Assembly: GCA_047967505.1 (NCBI GenBank)
Contig: CM106539.1
Reading direction: 5' to 3' (one strand)
Source: Dipteris shenzhenensis
Lineage: Eukaryota > Polypodiophyta > Polypodiopsida > Gleicheniales
Length of the DNA stretch: 64,000 nucleotides
Within the stretch, counting starts at the first letter, position 1; every line of letters starts with the position of its first letter. A program made the position numbers and the translations under genes. Below the pieces are notes generated by a model. It saw only the letters and a list, made by a program, of their open reading frames with translations. It made no database searches and had not been told where the DNA came from. Shown in pieces: positions 10,831 to 21,860 of the stretch.

Positions 10831-11112
10831 TCTCTTTCATATGTTAGTATATGAGGTCCGTTGGTACCACTTATAAACTCCTAGGCTTCTCTAGTGGCAA
10901 GGAATCATTTTCTAATTGATCCTTTGTAGAATACTCTCAGGCACAAGTCTCATGCTATTCTTGCTCCTACTTCCGCTGGTGGAGCCAACTTCTCCCTCAC
11001 CATGAAAGGGGAACATTGCTCAGGGTAGAAAGACAACAATGAAGAAAGACAGAACAAAGGAAGAGAAAGCGAACAAAACTTAAACGAACTAGCAGCAATA
11101 GACCATTTTTTG

Positions 11113-11640
11113 TTAGGCTTCTCAACTCTTTGGCTGGTTGTTCCAACACGGTTTTCAGAGTGTTCCTGCTGTACCTATATTTTTTCTCTAATGTGTGCAT
11201 AGGCTCGGCATTTTTAGGAGCACGTGCTGCTCATTTTCTAACTCCCCTGTTGGGCCACTTTTGCAGATTCTTGCTTCTCTTGGTTCAGGATCTATGGGAC
11301 TGGTGACTGCTGTTAACTAATAATGAAATTTTTACATCCAGTGAAATAAATCTTTTACAAAGCTAGCTGTGTTGTGAATACTTGCTTAGCTAACTTGTGA
11401 TTTAGCTTGAGGACTTTGCTGCGGTGTTCCAAGACTTCCTTTAGGTAGCTTCCCAACTCTTTGGCTGGTTGTTCCAACAGTGTTTTCAGAGTGTTCCTGC
11501 TGTCCCTATGTTTTTTCTCTAATGTGTGCATATGCTTGACATTTAAGGAGCACGTGCTGCTCATTTTCTACCTTCCCTGTTGGGCAGATTTTGCAGTTTC
11601 TTGCTTCTCTTGGGATCTTGGGTCCTGCTCTCCGAAGACT
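11113..11640. repeat. Direct duplication, period about 331 bp
   Basis: 11117-11300 and 11448-11625 share AACTCTTTGGCTGGTTGTTC, GTGTTCCTGCTGT, TTTTTTCTCTAATGTGTGCA and GAGCACGTGCTGCTCATTTTC. The second copy continues into CTCCGAAGACTTTAATAAA, a phrase that returns at 17116-17133 just before a CT microsatellite. The minus frames over both copies are parallel but do not resemble a known protein. Confidence 0.8.
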
Positions 11641-12751
11641 TTAATAAACTTTCTTTCTCCTCCACCACCTCTCCTCCTCCCTTCAAGCTTACTCCCCTTT
11701 TATCCCCGGCCCCCTAATGTTTTAGAGGTAGTTTCCCTTCCCTCCTCCTTGGTATAGATCTCTCAGCACTTCTCTCCCCTCATCTCCCTTCGTACTGCCA
11801 TCAGCGATTTTTCACAGATCTCTCATTACTTCTCTCCCCTCAGATCCGTTCCTACTCCATTGACCATCCTCACCCACTAGAAATCACTGTTGTCAACTCT
11901 TTGGCTGGCAAATAGAGGACAACCTGATATTATTGGAATTTGGGGATATGAACGGATTTACGAGTTTCCTTATGCTTTTCTGGGGAAGCGCATTTGCAAC
12001 CATCACTTTTGAATGAGAATTGTGAGGGCTCATGTCACATCATCTTGGGAGTTGGCTTGGCCTGATAGGTTTGAGTGGTCGTGGTCATCTAGTGGCGTTT
12101 TGACCTCAGCCCTGATGAGACATTGCAAACATAGGTGGAGGTGACTTGATTATTATAAGAAGTAGCCATTATTGGGCCCTATATATGTGGCCGATAACTT
12201 TGTTTGCCAAACAATTTGGTGCAGTAAACTGAGCTCCTAGTTGCTTGGGTGCGACATGTTCAACATACTAGGAGTGGATTGTCAATCATTCCTTTTTTAA
12301 ATCGATACACTGACATAAATTACTGCCCTTCCAAGCCTCCCTCAAAATGCTGACAAATAGTCTCTTCTTCGCAATCCTTCGGTTCTCGAAGGGCCATGTT
12401 TGCAGGCTCTTAATAATGTCATTGAATATCATAAAATAAATGCCTGTGGTTTAATTTAGTTCTGATGCACATCGACTTGCTTGTTATTCTGCAAAAGAGA
12501 TTTGCTTGAGTTTTCAGAGGGCTGCTATAGGTAGCCTGCACCTTGGCAATGGGCTCCATTTGTATTAGAGGGTGTGTATATTGGGAGGGCCAGCCTCGGC
12601 CACTGAGGCTTGGGAGCTGAATGTTGGCAGAGCAGTCTGGGTCAAATTCAGGCTAGAGATTTGAGGTCTTCAATGTATATATGGCCTTTTTCCACTGGCA
12701 GAGCTGGGGCAAGGCAGTTGATGAGGGATTTGTCGGATGTAGATTCGTGGA
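11641..12751. other. Pyrimidine-rich tract and decayed protein-like DNA, family not recognised
   Basis: 11650-11870 is CT-rich with a short duplication of the ATCTCTCA..ACTTCTCTCCCCTCA type (about 11757 and 11819). From about 12330 to 12760 one plus frame reads protein-like text in pieces (for example LEGPCLQALNNVIEYHK near 12388) broken by stops. It is probably a pseudogene or dead element. No domain was identified. Confidence 0.3.
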
Positions 12752-13330
12752 TTGTTTTTGTTTTTGTTTTTTTCAAGAAAAGTACTTCATTAGGTATGAA
12801 TAAAAACCATAGAGCAAGCTCAATTGTGGGAGTACATCATGTCAAGCATGAGATAAAACAGCTTAGAATGAGCAAACAAAAATCTCGGGTGGCGACTGAA
12901 AATGCCACCTCATCCTTGAAGGAGAGTCAGAGAAGAAAGAACAATCCTTCCAAACTCTGAGAAAAGCAACCCTCCTAGTAGTAGCAGTCCTGGAGGTTCC
13001 CTGTATGTTCGCCCAAATGGCCATCAAAGTGTGTATAGTATCTGCCCAAATACTGGCCATAGTCTGAGAAGGGTGAACCTGGGATTGTTAAAGGGGTCTC
13101 TTAACAACCTAGAGCTTGCAAACGATAAGTGGGGAGATGCACTGGTTTTCATAGATTCTTTTGTCATAGGAGGCAGTTGGGAGCTGTTCATACCCTCTGT
13201 GGGAGGTATGGTGGGAATCATAGCCCATGAGAACTCGAGGGACAGACTGTTTTACATTGGAGATTGGACCATACAAACAGGGGCTGGGACATTGTGGTAG
13301 GCATACCTATGTCAGGTGACACTATTCATA
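12752..13330 (-). mobile_element. Possible LINE 3' end (minus strand), decayed
   Basis: On the minus strand the segment ends ...ATTCATACCTAATGAAGTAC, then CTTGAAAAAAACAAAAACAAAAAC, an A-rich tail of the kind seen at plant LINE 3' ends. Upstream (13221-12863 minus) the translation is protein-like in overlapping frames (IWANIQGTSRTATTRRVAF), as expected for a degraded LINE ORF2 C-terminus. No reverse transcriptase motif lies in the piece and no target-site duplication was found, so this is tentative. Confidence 0.35.
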
Positions 13331-13362
13331 TCACTCAAGGAATAATAAGCTCCATTAAATAG

Positions 13363-13524
13363 TTGCGGTGTTCATTAGCCTCGTACTCCAGCAGATTGAA
13401 AAGACCCTTGAAAGAGATTGTTTTGCAGGAGCACATCCGTGCTGTGTTAATTGAAATGCCTGTATTTCTACAAGAACTAGAAAGACTTGTGAATCTATGC
13501 AAACAAGCATATACCATAATGTAA
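13363..13524 (+). other. Protein-like open segment, possible exon or gene fragment
   Basis: Open from 13363 to a TAA at 13522. The part after TTTTGCAG (from 13429) reads EHIRAVLIEMPVFLQELERL then VNLCKQAYTIM, a plausible amphipathic helical protein segment. AATGTAAATTG at 13519-13529 could alternatively be a splice donor. I do not recognise the family. Another exon-like piece lies at 15654-15726; whether they belong together is unproven. Confidence 0.25.
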
Positions 13525-13815
13525 ATTGTTAAGTGTAGGATTTAACAGGGAGAAGTCAAGAACAAGTTTCTAGACTTAGTTTGCGAGGATGTTATTTTTC
13601 TTTAGGAGGAGCAATTTTCTGTTACCCTTTAATGATGGAGACCTTCCTCACTGTTTGTAATATTTGATGCATGAAACCTTGAGGACAAATGCCAGTGCGC
13701 TTGTGTTATAGGACACGTGGGCATCTACAACTACTGATTCTAAATTGGTGTGGGGAGGGGTGCCCCTTGAGTCGACACCCTCAAGTATGGATGTCCAAAG
13801 GGACGATGCCTAGGG

Positions 13816-14364
13816 CACTAGTGTATTAGCGGACATGCAAATTTCACCTTGTGAAGTTTTCGTCCATGTTGCGGCCTGCTGGTCTATGATAATTCTTTCT
13901 GAGTGGTGTGGTGCCCTATCAGCTAGATTCAAATGCTCGTCTGGGAGAGACTAAAATGAAATCGTTTAGTCTTCACAAGCAAGTGTAGCTTGAATGAAGA
14001 GATTTTGGACTCCTTTTGATTAGCCTTCTAGTGCTAGCCTTCGTCATGGATGAGTCTGCCCTTCACCTCCGGAGTGCTGACAGAAACTCAATACGAAGAC
14101 TTTGTATAAATGGATATTCAAGTATGCGTAGGTGTGTGGGTTTGTATGTGTGAGAGCATATGTTTATACTATGGTCTACACCCATTGTTGGCGCTGATGA
14201 TGTCAATGGGGATGGCATAGTAGCTAGTCCCTGCTATGCGTGGTGGAGTTTATGGTTTTCAACCTTATGAGTGACTATCATGAGATTAAAACTGCACTAT
14301 GTTGTGTTTTTAGAGGATGAGTTTTGGCATGTGCCTAGACTCATCTAGGTATACACTAGTGTAT
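13816..14364 (+). mobile_element. R1 repeat copy C with 11-bp target-site duplication
   Basis: CACTAGTGTAT occurs at 13816-13826 and 14354-14364, bracketing a 527-bp element (13827-14353) that aligns with copy B over its 3' 480 bp and extends about 45 bp further 5'. It ends ...CATCTAGGTATA, like copy B. The 3' junction makes a perfect 16-bp palindrome (TATACACTAGTGTATA) partly from target DNA. The first bases TAGCGGACATG fit the pol III A-box consensus TRGYNNANNNG, but no convincing B box follows. Confidence 0.65.
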
Positions 14365-14754
14365 ATGAATAGATGTGAAGTGTGCAATTGCCCAAATTTC
14401 CATGAAGACTTCAAGGGGGAAGAAGAGTTTGGGGCAATAGGGGTGGAATGATGTGTTGGCTCAAGCCTCAGACGCCGGTTGATGAAAGAGAGACGTGTTG
14501 TATTTCTTCATTTATGATTAGGTGTCTTCCATATGAATCTTGCATTTTGAAATTGTAGTGTGGTCTATGAGGCTTGTAGGGGGAGATCCAGTTACAGACC
14601 AAGCATTATGTCGTGGCCAGAGTACTTTTTGAGCAAGCAACTTTCTCCTTGTGCCGAGCAATGGTGACGAATTGATCATTAGAGCGCATAAGCTATCAAG
14701 CAAACACAGATTGGATTGAGCTTTTTAGGCGCTATGTAACAAGCCATTGAAACC
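14365..14754. other. No recognised feature
   Basis: Unique-looking intergenic DNA between R1 copies C and D. A minus frame of 61 codons (14518-14703) is not recognisable. Confidence 0.3.
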
Positions 14755-15236
14755 GACTACTTTTTGATTAGCCTTCTCCTTTAGTGGCTGCCCTTCACCT
14801 CCAGAGTGCGACAATAACTCAGTACAAAGACCTTTGTATAAATGGATGCTCAAGTATGTGTGGGTGTGTGGATTTGTATGTGTGAGAGCATATGCTTTTA
14901 CTATGGTCTACACTCGCCATTGGGTGTTTATGATGTGGGTGGGATGCCATAGTAGCGTTCGTGCTATGTGTGGAGTTTATGGTTTTCAACCTTATGAGTG
15001 ACTATCATGAGATTGAAACTGCACTAGGAGGTGTGTTTTTTAGAGGATGAGTTTTGTGCATGTTCCTTTTTCATCTACATATATATAAAAACCCTCATTG
15101 CTATGCGTGATGGAGTTTATGGTTTTCAACCTTATGAGCAACTATCATGAGATTGAAACTGCAGTAGGTGTTGTGTTTTTAGAGGATGAGTTTGTGCATG
15201 TTCTTTTTTCATCTACACATATATAAAAACCCTCGT
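14755..15236 (+). mobile_element. R1 repeat copy D with internal 139-bp 3' duplication
   Basis: 14755-15100 aligns with R1 from the CTACTTTTTGATTAGCC block through the end. A second copy of only the 3' part follows at 15101-15236 (period about 139 bp). Both end CATCTAC(A)CATATATAAAAACCCTC. No clear target-site duplication was seen. The tandem 3' part probably arose after insertion. Confidence 0.65.
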
Positions 15237-16666
15237 TGTTATGCCTTGAAGAGATTACTGGAAGCACCCACCTGACTTGCTTGAAGGTATTATTGGCCTT
15301 CCCTTTAGGCAGACCTTTGTGTTGAATAGCTTATTAGTCGGATTCAATGGTCACCTTGCCTCTAGGCAGGCCGTTGTGTTCAAAGAGATCAATAGTCAGT
15401 TGATACCTGATTCAATTACTATATAAATAGTTTTTCTTAACCAAATATCGGAAGGCCAGTAATGCAAGTTTCACTTGTTTTGACTTTTTCTATCAAGGAC
15501 TTCTTGCCTTATGGAATGTAATTTGTAAGTTTTTCTTTGTATGAAGACCGTTTTATTTGCTTGCTCAGTGTTGGAGATTACGATAAAGACAAACTCACTA
15601 TGTGGATCAGTAAATGGTGTGTGGGGCTTGGCACTAAATTGTTTTCTTTGTAGGTTATGGACATGATTCCTGTAGTGTCTCAGCAAGCTGAAAATGAGAA
15701 GAGACTTTTGAGGAGGACTCAAACAGGTCCATGGTAAAGCTTCTTTCAATACACATCTCGTATCATATTCACTCACATGTTTAAGACTGGGCTCTAGAGG
15801 ATATAGTTTAGTAGGAGGTGAAGGTACAATGTGAAGCTCCACTGATTTGAGATCGGTTTTTGGAGTTTGAAATCGGCTTGGGTCTTGGTGTATTGTGGAT
15901 ATAGAGCAGTCCTGCTATATGGCCAGGGATGTCTCCTTTGTAAAGTAGCCATGCCGAAAGGGTGGTAACGCTTGGGTTGCTGCTGATGGCATCCTTGACG
16001 TTATATTTGTTTGTTTGTTTTTTTAAAAATTGAATGTCATCACTCTTGTAATGTTGTTGGCAAAAGCCAAAATTGCTGTGCTTTTGAATGTGCTTGTACA
16101 TTAGTACAATAATGACATGATGGACAATTCCAGGAGGAAGGAAAGAGAGGAATTTGTTGCCATGCTTTTGAATGTGCTTGTACATCAGTACATCCTATAG
16201 TGTGACATGAACAACAATTCCATGAGGAAGGATTTATACAATTTGAGTTGTTTCTGAATAGGGGCTATCATGGGAATAATTCTCAGTTTGGATTGACTAT
16301 GGAAGAGAATTCTCATTTCTTGTGCTTGGCTTCTGCTGCAATGTAGTAACTAACCTCAATAGTCATCTTAAATAGTCAACCATTAGGGTCTAAATGGTTC
16401 GTATAGGTTGGAATTCGCAGTCTCTGCAAATGACTAAGGAATTGTTGTCATTTTTGGAGTTCAAATGATTCAAGTGGCCTCCTTTGTTGCTCCTCAAAAG
16501 CACAGAAATCACATATTGCGAATTACTCTTAGGAGGAGCATGCTGTGTGATCATATTGCAGTGTGGTACATGGGATAGCTGAACTTTGGAATTTTCTCAT
16601 GGTGGTCAGGGAAGCAACTGCAAGCTAGTCTAGAGTTTATAAGCAGGTTCCTTGGTTCTTTTAGGG

Positions 16667-16668
<2 letters not shown>
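15237..16668. other. Unassigned; one exon-like island and a short tandem duplication
   Basis: 15654-15726 is bounded by TTTTCTTTGTAG and GTCCATGG and reads VMDMIPVVSQQAENEKRLLR plus RTQT, which looks coding. The family is unknown and partner exons were not found. At 16081 and 16164 a block CTTTTGAATGTGCTTGTACA is repeated (offset 83 bp) together with flanking GACATGA..CAATTCCA..GAGGAAGGA. The long minus frames 15471-16185 have no recognisable domain. Confidence 0.25.
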
Positions 16669-16709
<41 letters not shown>

Positions 16710-17144
16710 GAGTGACATTGACCGTCCAGTCTCTAGCCGCGGACGTGACAGAGACCTTGACCCAACGATCGCCTCACGACACACGAGACATCGAGGAGAC
16801 ACACAAATCACTATGGGAGACCTCCCGTCATTGTTTAGACCCAGGATACGTCCCACGGGAGTCACGGTGGCTCTAGTCTTGCGTCGAGCCTCGTCCAAGA
16901 GATCGAGACGCACGGCACTTATTGACAGGCACCATCGTCCCATCATCGACTATTTTTCAGCAAGGGCGACATGACATACGGAGGATTTCGCTCCGCTCCA
17001 GTCCTTTTCTTTTCAGACTTAGGATTCAGCATGGGTGATGATGCTCGTTGTAGTAGCTCCACCCTTACTGTGATTTGTATCAGGTTTCCTTTCAGTCTCA
17101 TAGACCCATTGGTCTTCCGAAGACTCTAATAAAATTTCTTTCTT

Positions 17145-17182
<38 letters not shown>
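16669..17182. repeat. Two CT microsatellites flanking a CpG-rich block
   Basis: (TC)n at about 16669-16706 and (CTTT/CT)n at about 17137-17182 enclose about 430 bp (16707-17136) much richer in CG dinucleotides than the surroundings. The second tract follows CCGAAGACTCTAATAAAATT, shared with the end of the 11.1-11.6 kb repeat, so it may mark the end of a dispersed element. No protein was recognised. Confidence 0.5.
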
Positions 17183-17185
<3 letters not shown>

Positions 17186-18495
17186 GAGCCCTCTTGTCTC
17201 CCCTACATCCCCTTGCTCTCCCACGCATGGTGGTTGATATTCGCTTCCCCTTTCCTCTTGGAGTTCTGTTGCACTCATTTTGTGTTGGTGCGTAGCTCTT
17301 CCAGCCTTGACCCACTAAGGCTCTTCTAGGCCCGATAGGTGCACCTGCCTAGTGCACTTTGTATGTCTTTTGATACTTGTGCACGTTTGCTCCTGGCTCT
17401 TCCAATGTGCTATCCAAGGTCTTTAAGACTCATGTGTCCTCTTCATAGGGTAGATGCGACCTATCACTCTGACAGATCCCTCCTTGATGTAGACACCTCA
17501 TTGTTGATTGAGTTCCTTGCCTTGACACAAACTAGTCATAGAGCTTTAAGCTTTGTAACAAATCCACTGCTTTCAGCCTTTAATCCTAGTACTCAATTTC
17601 TAAGCTGAAAAGCCCCACATTTTGAGACAGTCCCATTTCATATGTAAACGAGCTTAATTTTTTTGGTGAGACAGCGAGAAAATTTTGAGACACAAAGCTC
17701 CAACTTTGAGATGTTATAAAGCCCCAATGTTGAGACAAAAAGCTCCAATTTCTATGATGAAAGTCCAATTTTAGATATTGAGAGTGTGAGATGAAAATGC
17801 CATGAGTTTATGTCATTAAAGGTTTCAAGATGTTGATAGAAACCTTAAAATTTTGATAGGAAATTTTTAGTTTGGTTGAGCTGAAATTATTTGAGGTGTT
17901 TCGTGAAAATAGGCTATAGCAATTGAAACTGGTTTCTTGGCAATAATGTATAGGCTTTGAATGCACACATATGCTTTCCATGCTTTCACTTTCAATATTA
18001 TCAAAATTTATTTGCAAGTATGTTTGAGATTGTTTTCTAAAAAAGCATTTATTCTTTTGAAAAAGATTCTTATGGTTGATTGTATTCATCTAGTATAATG
18101 ACAAACCCAATTTGGGTTCTCAAACCCTTTTTTGGGACCTTTAATTACCATGATGTATTGCAACCACTCATCAACCTTAGGTTTTGATTATCATTGTTGT
18201 GGTTACCTTCAATTGGAGTAGCTATTTTGAAATATGGATAGGGTTGTTTTGCATTTCGACCTTTGACTAGAGTCATATGTTATAAAGGAGATAAATTAGC
18301 TACTTATTGGAAGGGTGGAGTTTTTGGGCTTGGGTTGGGAAAATGGGGAATTGGTCAAATTTGACTAGTTAGTGGAATCCCTAGGGTTGGTCTAGGGTTA
18401 GTTGGGTGGTTAGTGGTGTTTTCAATATAGGAGTTTTTCCTAAACTTTCCTACCAAGGAACTTTCTCGTAGGAAATTTCTTACATAACCTTTCCT
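17183..18495. other. No gene recognised; degenerate short repeats at 17610-17770
   Basis: Between 17610 and 17770 variants of AAAGCYCCAA..TTTGAGAC recur at about 25-40 bp, a worn minisatellite. The remainder is AT-rich intergenic DNA. Confidence 0.35.
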
Positions 18496-18690
18496 TTGAA
18501 CTCCTTAAAGACACAATTGTTGTAGTAAGAAGAACAACAAAGGAAGTGGCTTTGCCACTATGGAGATGCTTGCAAGGAGGGACTTACACAATGGTTTTGC
18601 CAACCCACAATGTACGAATGGGCTTGGAAGCCTTTGAGAAGATGAAAGAGGAAGGGCTAGAGATCAGCTTAGGTCTTAGTTTCCATTGAT
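18496..18690 (+). other. Coding-like fragment, unidentified
   Basis: One plus frame from about 18499 stays open for about 64 codons with balanced composition (for example TKEVALPLWRCLQGG and GLEAFEKMKEEG) and ends at TGA near 18690. The AFEKMKEEG part recalls the pentatricopeptide-repeat style, but a single match proves nothing. No start codon context or splice partners were found. A neighbouring frame is also open, so chance is possible. Confidence 0.2.
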
Positions 18691-19417
18691 TTGGGTCTGT
18701 GTCGTTAGGGTTTTCGTTCGTCATTGGATCCCTTGATCTCTATCAACCTTATTGCTCCGTTCATTTCGATTCCTCAGTTGTTTGTTTGCTTGTTTTGCAA
18801 TTTGTGTGGAGTTGCATTGTAGCGCCTTAGTGGGATCCCCACCTTGTTATTATTTTGGTATTTGAGGAAGGTAGCCCCAACATCAAAAGGTGACGCCTTA
18901 TCTTTAGGTTGTGTAGACTAGGAGAAGGGCAAGCATGCACAAAATAACATGTTGGCACATTCATTTATATTCCATATATAGTATTTATCCCATTTAGCCT
19001 TATATTTCTTAAATATTAAGGAGGAGAATTATATTTTCAAAGCAAATCTTCAAGCTCTTGGGCTTCTCAATAGAAGCCCTAAAACATAAAAAACATGGGA
19101 GGGTTTAAAACATGCAACGATTATTTTTGGGGTCAAAAAATAAATGCACTTGTAAAAACATGTATCAATTGTTTTTTGGAGGGAAGGGGCAAGACAAAGG
19201 GTTGTATACAGAGATGGAAGAGTCATTTTTAAGGTTTGAAGGGCCTTCCCTCATTAGTCCTCATTTGGTACTTTCGAGAATGAAAATAGGATGATATATT
19301 AGATACTTTGTGAGGGTGAGCCTAGATGTCTAAACAGGCTTGAGTAGAAGAAGATTTTCGAACTTACAAGGAGCAATGCTAGTTATAACAAAATATTTTG
19401 AAGTGTTGCAAGGGCCT
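18691..19417. other. No recognised feature
   Basis: AT-rich DNA with no persuasive open frame. Confidence 0.3.
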
Positions 19418-20330
19418 GTGTGTGTGTGTGTGTGCACGCGCGTGTGCGCCTCTCTCTCTCTCTACTTACATACATGTTTGTGTTTGTATAACTATCTATC
19501 TCTACACACACACACACACACACACACTTTCGTCTCTTACTTTCTGCATTTACTTTTCTCCAATTTTTCCTTATTTTGCCCCTCCCCCCATCTCCCAACC
19601 CCTCCCTTCCCCCCCATCCCTAATCCTTATTTCCCTTATCTAAAATTTCCTATTTACCCTTATTTTTCCTAAAATTGTCTCCTTATACACCCCTTTTTTC
19701 CTATCTTTTCTAATATTTTTTCCTTATATATATCCTTACATTTTTTTTATTTTTAAATATTTTTTCGTATTTTGTCAATAGTTTTTTTAAATATTCTCCT
19801 ACTTTTTCCCATTCTCTTCCCCTACTTTTCTCTAATTTACCCCCTCCCCCCCTTCTCTTTTTTTTCCAACCCCCCTACTTTCTCCTCCTTTTTGTTCCCT
19901 AATTTCCCTAATTGTCCATTGATTTTTTCCTTATTTCCCCCTTAATTTTCCCTTTATTTTTCTTGAAAAATTTGCCTTATTTTCCATCTCCCCCCTATTT
20001 CCCCCCCTTTCCCCCTTGATCTTCTCTTGGTTTCCCCCCCTTATGTATCCTAACCCCCCCTAACTACACCTCTCCTTCCCTAGTCTACTCTCCCCAGCCC
20101 GACTTACCTCCCCTCAACTCCATTACCTGACTTACTTCCCCTTGACTCCCCTGAAACTCCTTGACTTTGCGCCTTTTGTCTTCCCGGATGACTCCTGATT
20201 TGATCGCATTTTACTATTCATTTCCATTTCACCCCCCCTCCCCCAACTATTCATTTCCACTTCCTGTGACTACTAATCGCCACGACTCCTGACCACCATC
20301 TTTTGCCCGATTGCACATTCCACCTACAAT
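19418..20330. repeat. TG/CT/CA microsatellites followed by strongly pyrimidine-rich DNA
   Basis: (TG)n at about 19418-19434, (CT)n at about 19449-19462 and (CA)n at about 19504-19527 precede about 800 bp in which the plus strand is almost entirely C and T, with many C5-C7 and T5-T9 runs. Open frames here are low-complexity artefacts. Such asymmetric tracts can adopt triplex (H-DNA) structures. Confidence 0.7.
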
Positions 20331-20997
20331 TAAAAAACCCCTTGAGCCTTGCTGCCATATATTCCTCTTATCTTCGCCTCAACTCACTGTGACTCGTGTC
20401 TGTCCATCGTGATACATAGCTTTCTCCATAGCGATGGCTTCGCATATCACTCTCTACACCCGAATGCTTGCCACGGCTTCTCCACACGCTGGCTGTCTTG
20501 CTACTACTTTGCATAAAACACAACTGCTTTGCATAGCACTCAGCTTCTCACCACGGCTTCTCCATACCCTAGATGTCCTATTGCTGGCGCAACCCTCAAA
20601 TCATCACAATTTTTGTATTCCCACCACCTAGCATCTCGTTGCCTGATTTATGAAACTTAATCGCATCTGTCTACTTTGGATCTATCTCAACTTTTAGCTA
20701 TTTCACTTTTGGCCATTTTGCTTCCATAAATTACAGGTCTCTTATGTATAAAGGTCCCTAATATTTAATTCTCTCCCCACCCCCCCTTTTTCATTTATGC
20801 TAGTTCCCCCCCTCCCCTCTAAGCTAATCTTTCCAAATATGCCTTTTTGCCAATGTTTTAGTATTATGACCTCCCCCCCTCCCCCCTTTTACACTTAATG
20901 ATATAAATGATTAATTTAAGCTCCTTTTTCTTTTAAATTTTTCTTCCCTTATGCTCTAAGTCTTAATGTTACATTTTATTGCTTAAATATTAAGTTC
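20331..20997. other. No gene recognised
   Basis: AT-rich with further C-runs (20771-20790, 20805-20820, 20872-20888). Same sequence style as 56.5-58.6 kb. Confidence 0.35.
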
Positions 20998-21860
20998 TCC
21001 CCTTTTGCTTCTTCTTTTACGTTTTCATACCTAATACATTAATTTTCCCCTCCTTACATAAGCATTTATTCACTTTTCCTTCAACTCATCCCAATTAATT
21101 TTACACTTAAAACGTAGTATCAAAATTTAGTTTTATAAGTCTGTAGCATGAGCAACTATTTTTATTGCAGTCCTGATAACAAAGGAGGGGTGTTTATGAC
21201 ACCTGTCTTCCCAACTAAGTTAAAATATGGTTCTTATCATTTTTCTTTTAGATGGTGGCATGTATGCAGATTCTCCTCTTTAATAAAAGTGATGCTTGCC
21301 ACGACTTATCTAAGCAAAACTTATTTGTATAGGCATGCATTTTACATTTGAGTGAATTTTGTTAAATAATAGTAGTTTACTCTTTTGTGTCCATTACCAA
21401 AATTGTTTTCATTTCACTAATGAAACGAGGTTATCCCCTCCTGCTCTCCTTTTATGTTCTCATATCTAATACATTGATTTTTGCCTCCTTACGTAACCAT
21501 ATATTCACTTTTTCTTCAACTCACCCCAATTCATTTTACACGTGAAACATAGTATTAAAATTTAGCTTTATAAGTCTATAGCATGAGCAACTATTTTTAT
21601 TCTGATCCCGATAACAAGGGAGGGGTGTTTATGACACCTGTCTTCCCAACTGAGTTAAAAAATGGTTCTTATCGTTTTTCTTTTGGATGGTGGCAGGTAT
21701 GCAGACTCTCCTCTTTAATAAAATTAATGCTTGCCCTGACTTATCTAAGCAAAACTTGTTTGTACAATCATGCATTCTACAGTTGAGTGACTTTTTTTAA
21801 TTACATCTTTTGTGTCCATTACCAAAATTTTTTCCGTGTCACTAATGAAACAGGGTTTTG
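20998..21860 (+). repeat. Tandem duplication, period 435 bp, carrying parallel 67-codon frames
   Basis: Units about 20998-21432 and 21433-21860 align along their length. Each has an ATG frame of 67 codons in the same place (21148-21351 and 21583-21786), both starting MSNYFY and containing DNKGGVFMTPVFPT. The frames keep length and reading frame despite amino-acid changes, yet also include GATGGTGGCA after a TTTTCTTTTAG acceptor-like tract. A diverged relative lies at 57535-57640. Whether any copy is expressed is unknown; probably repeat DNA. Confidence 0.65.
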
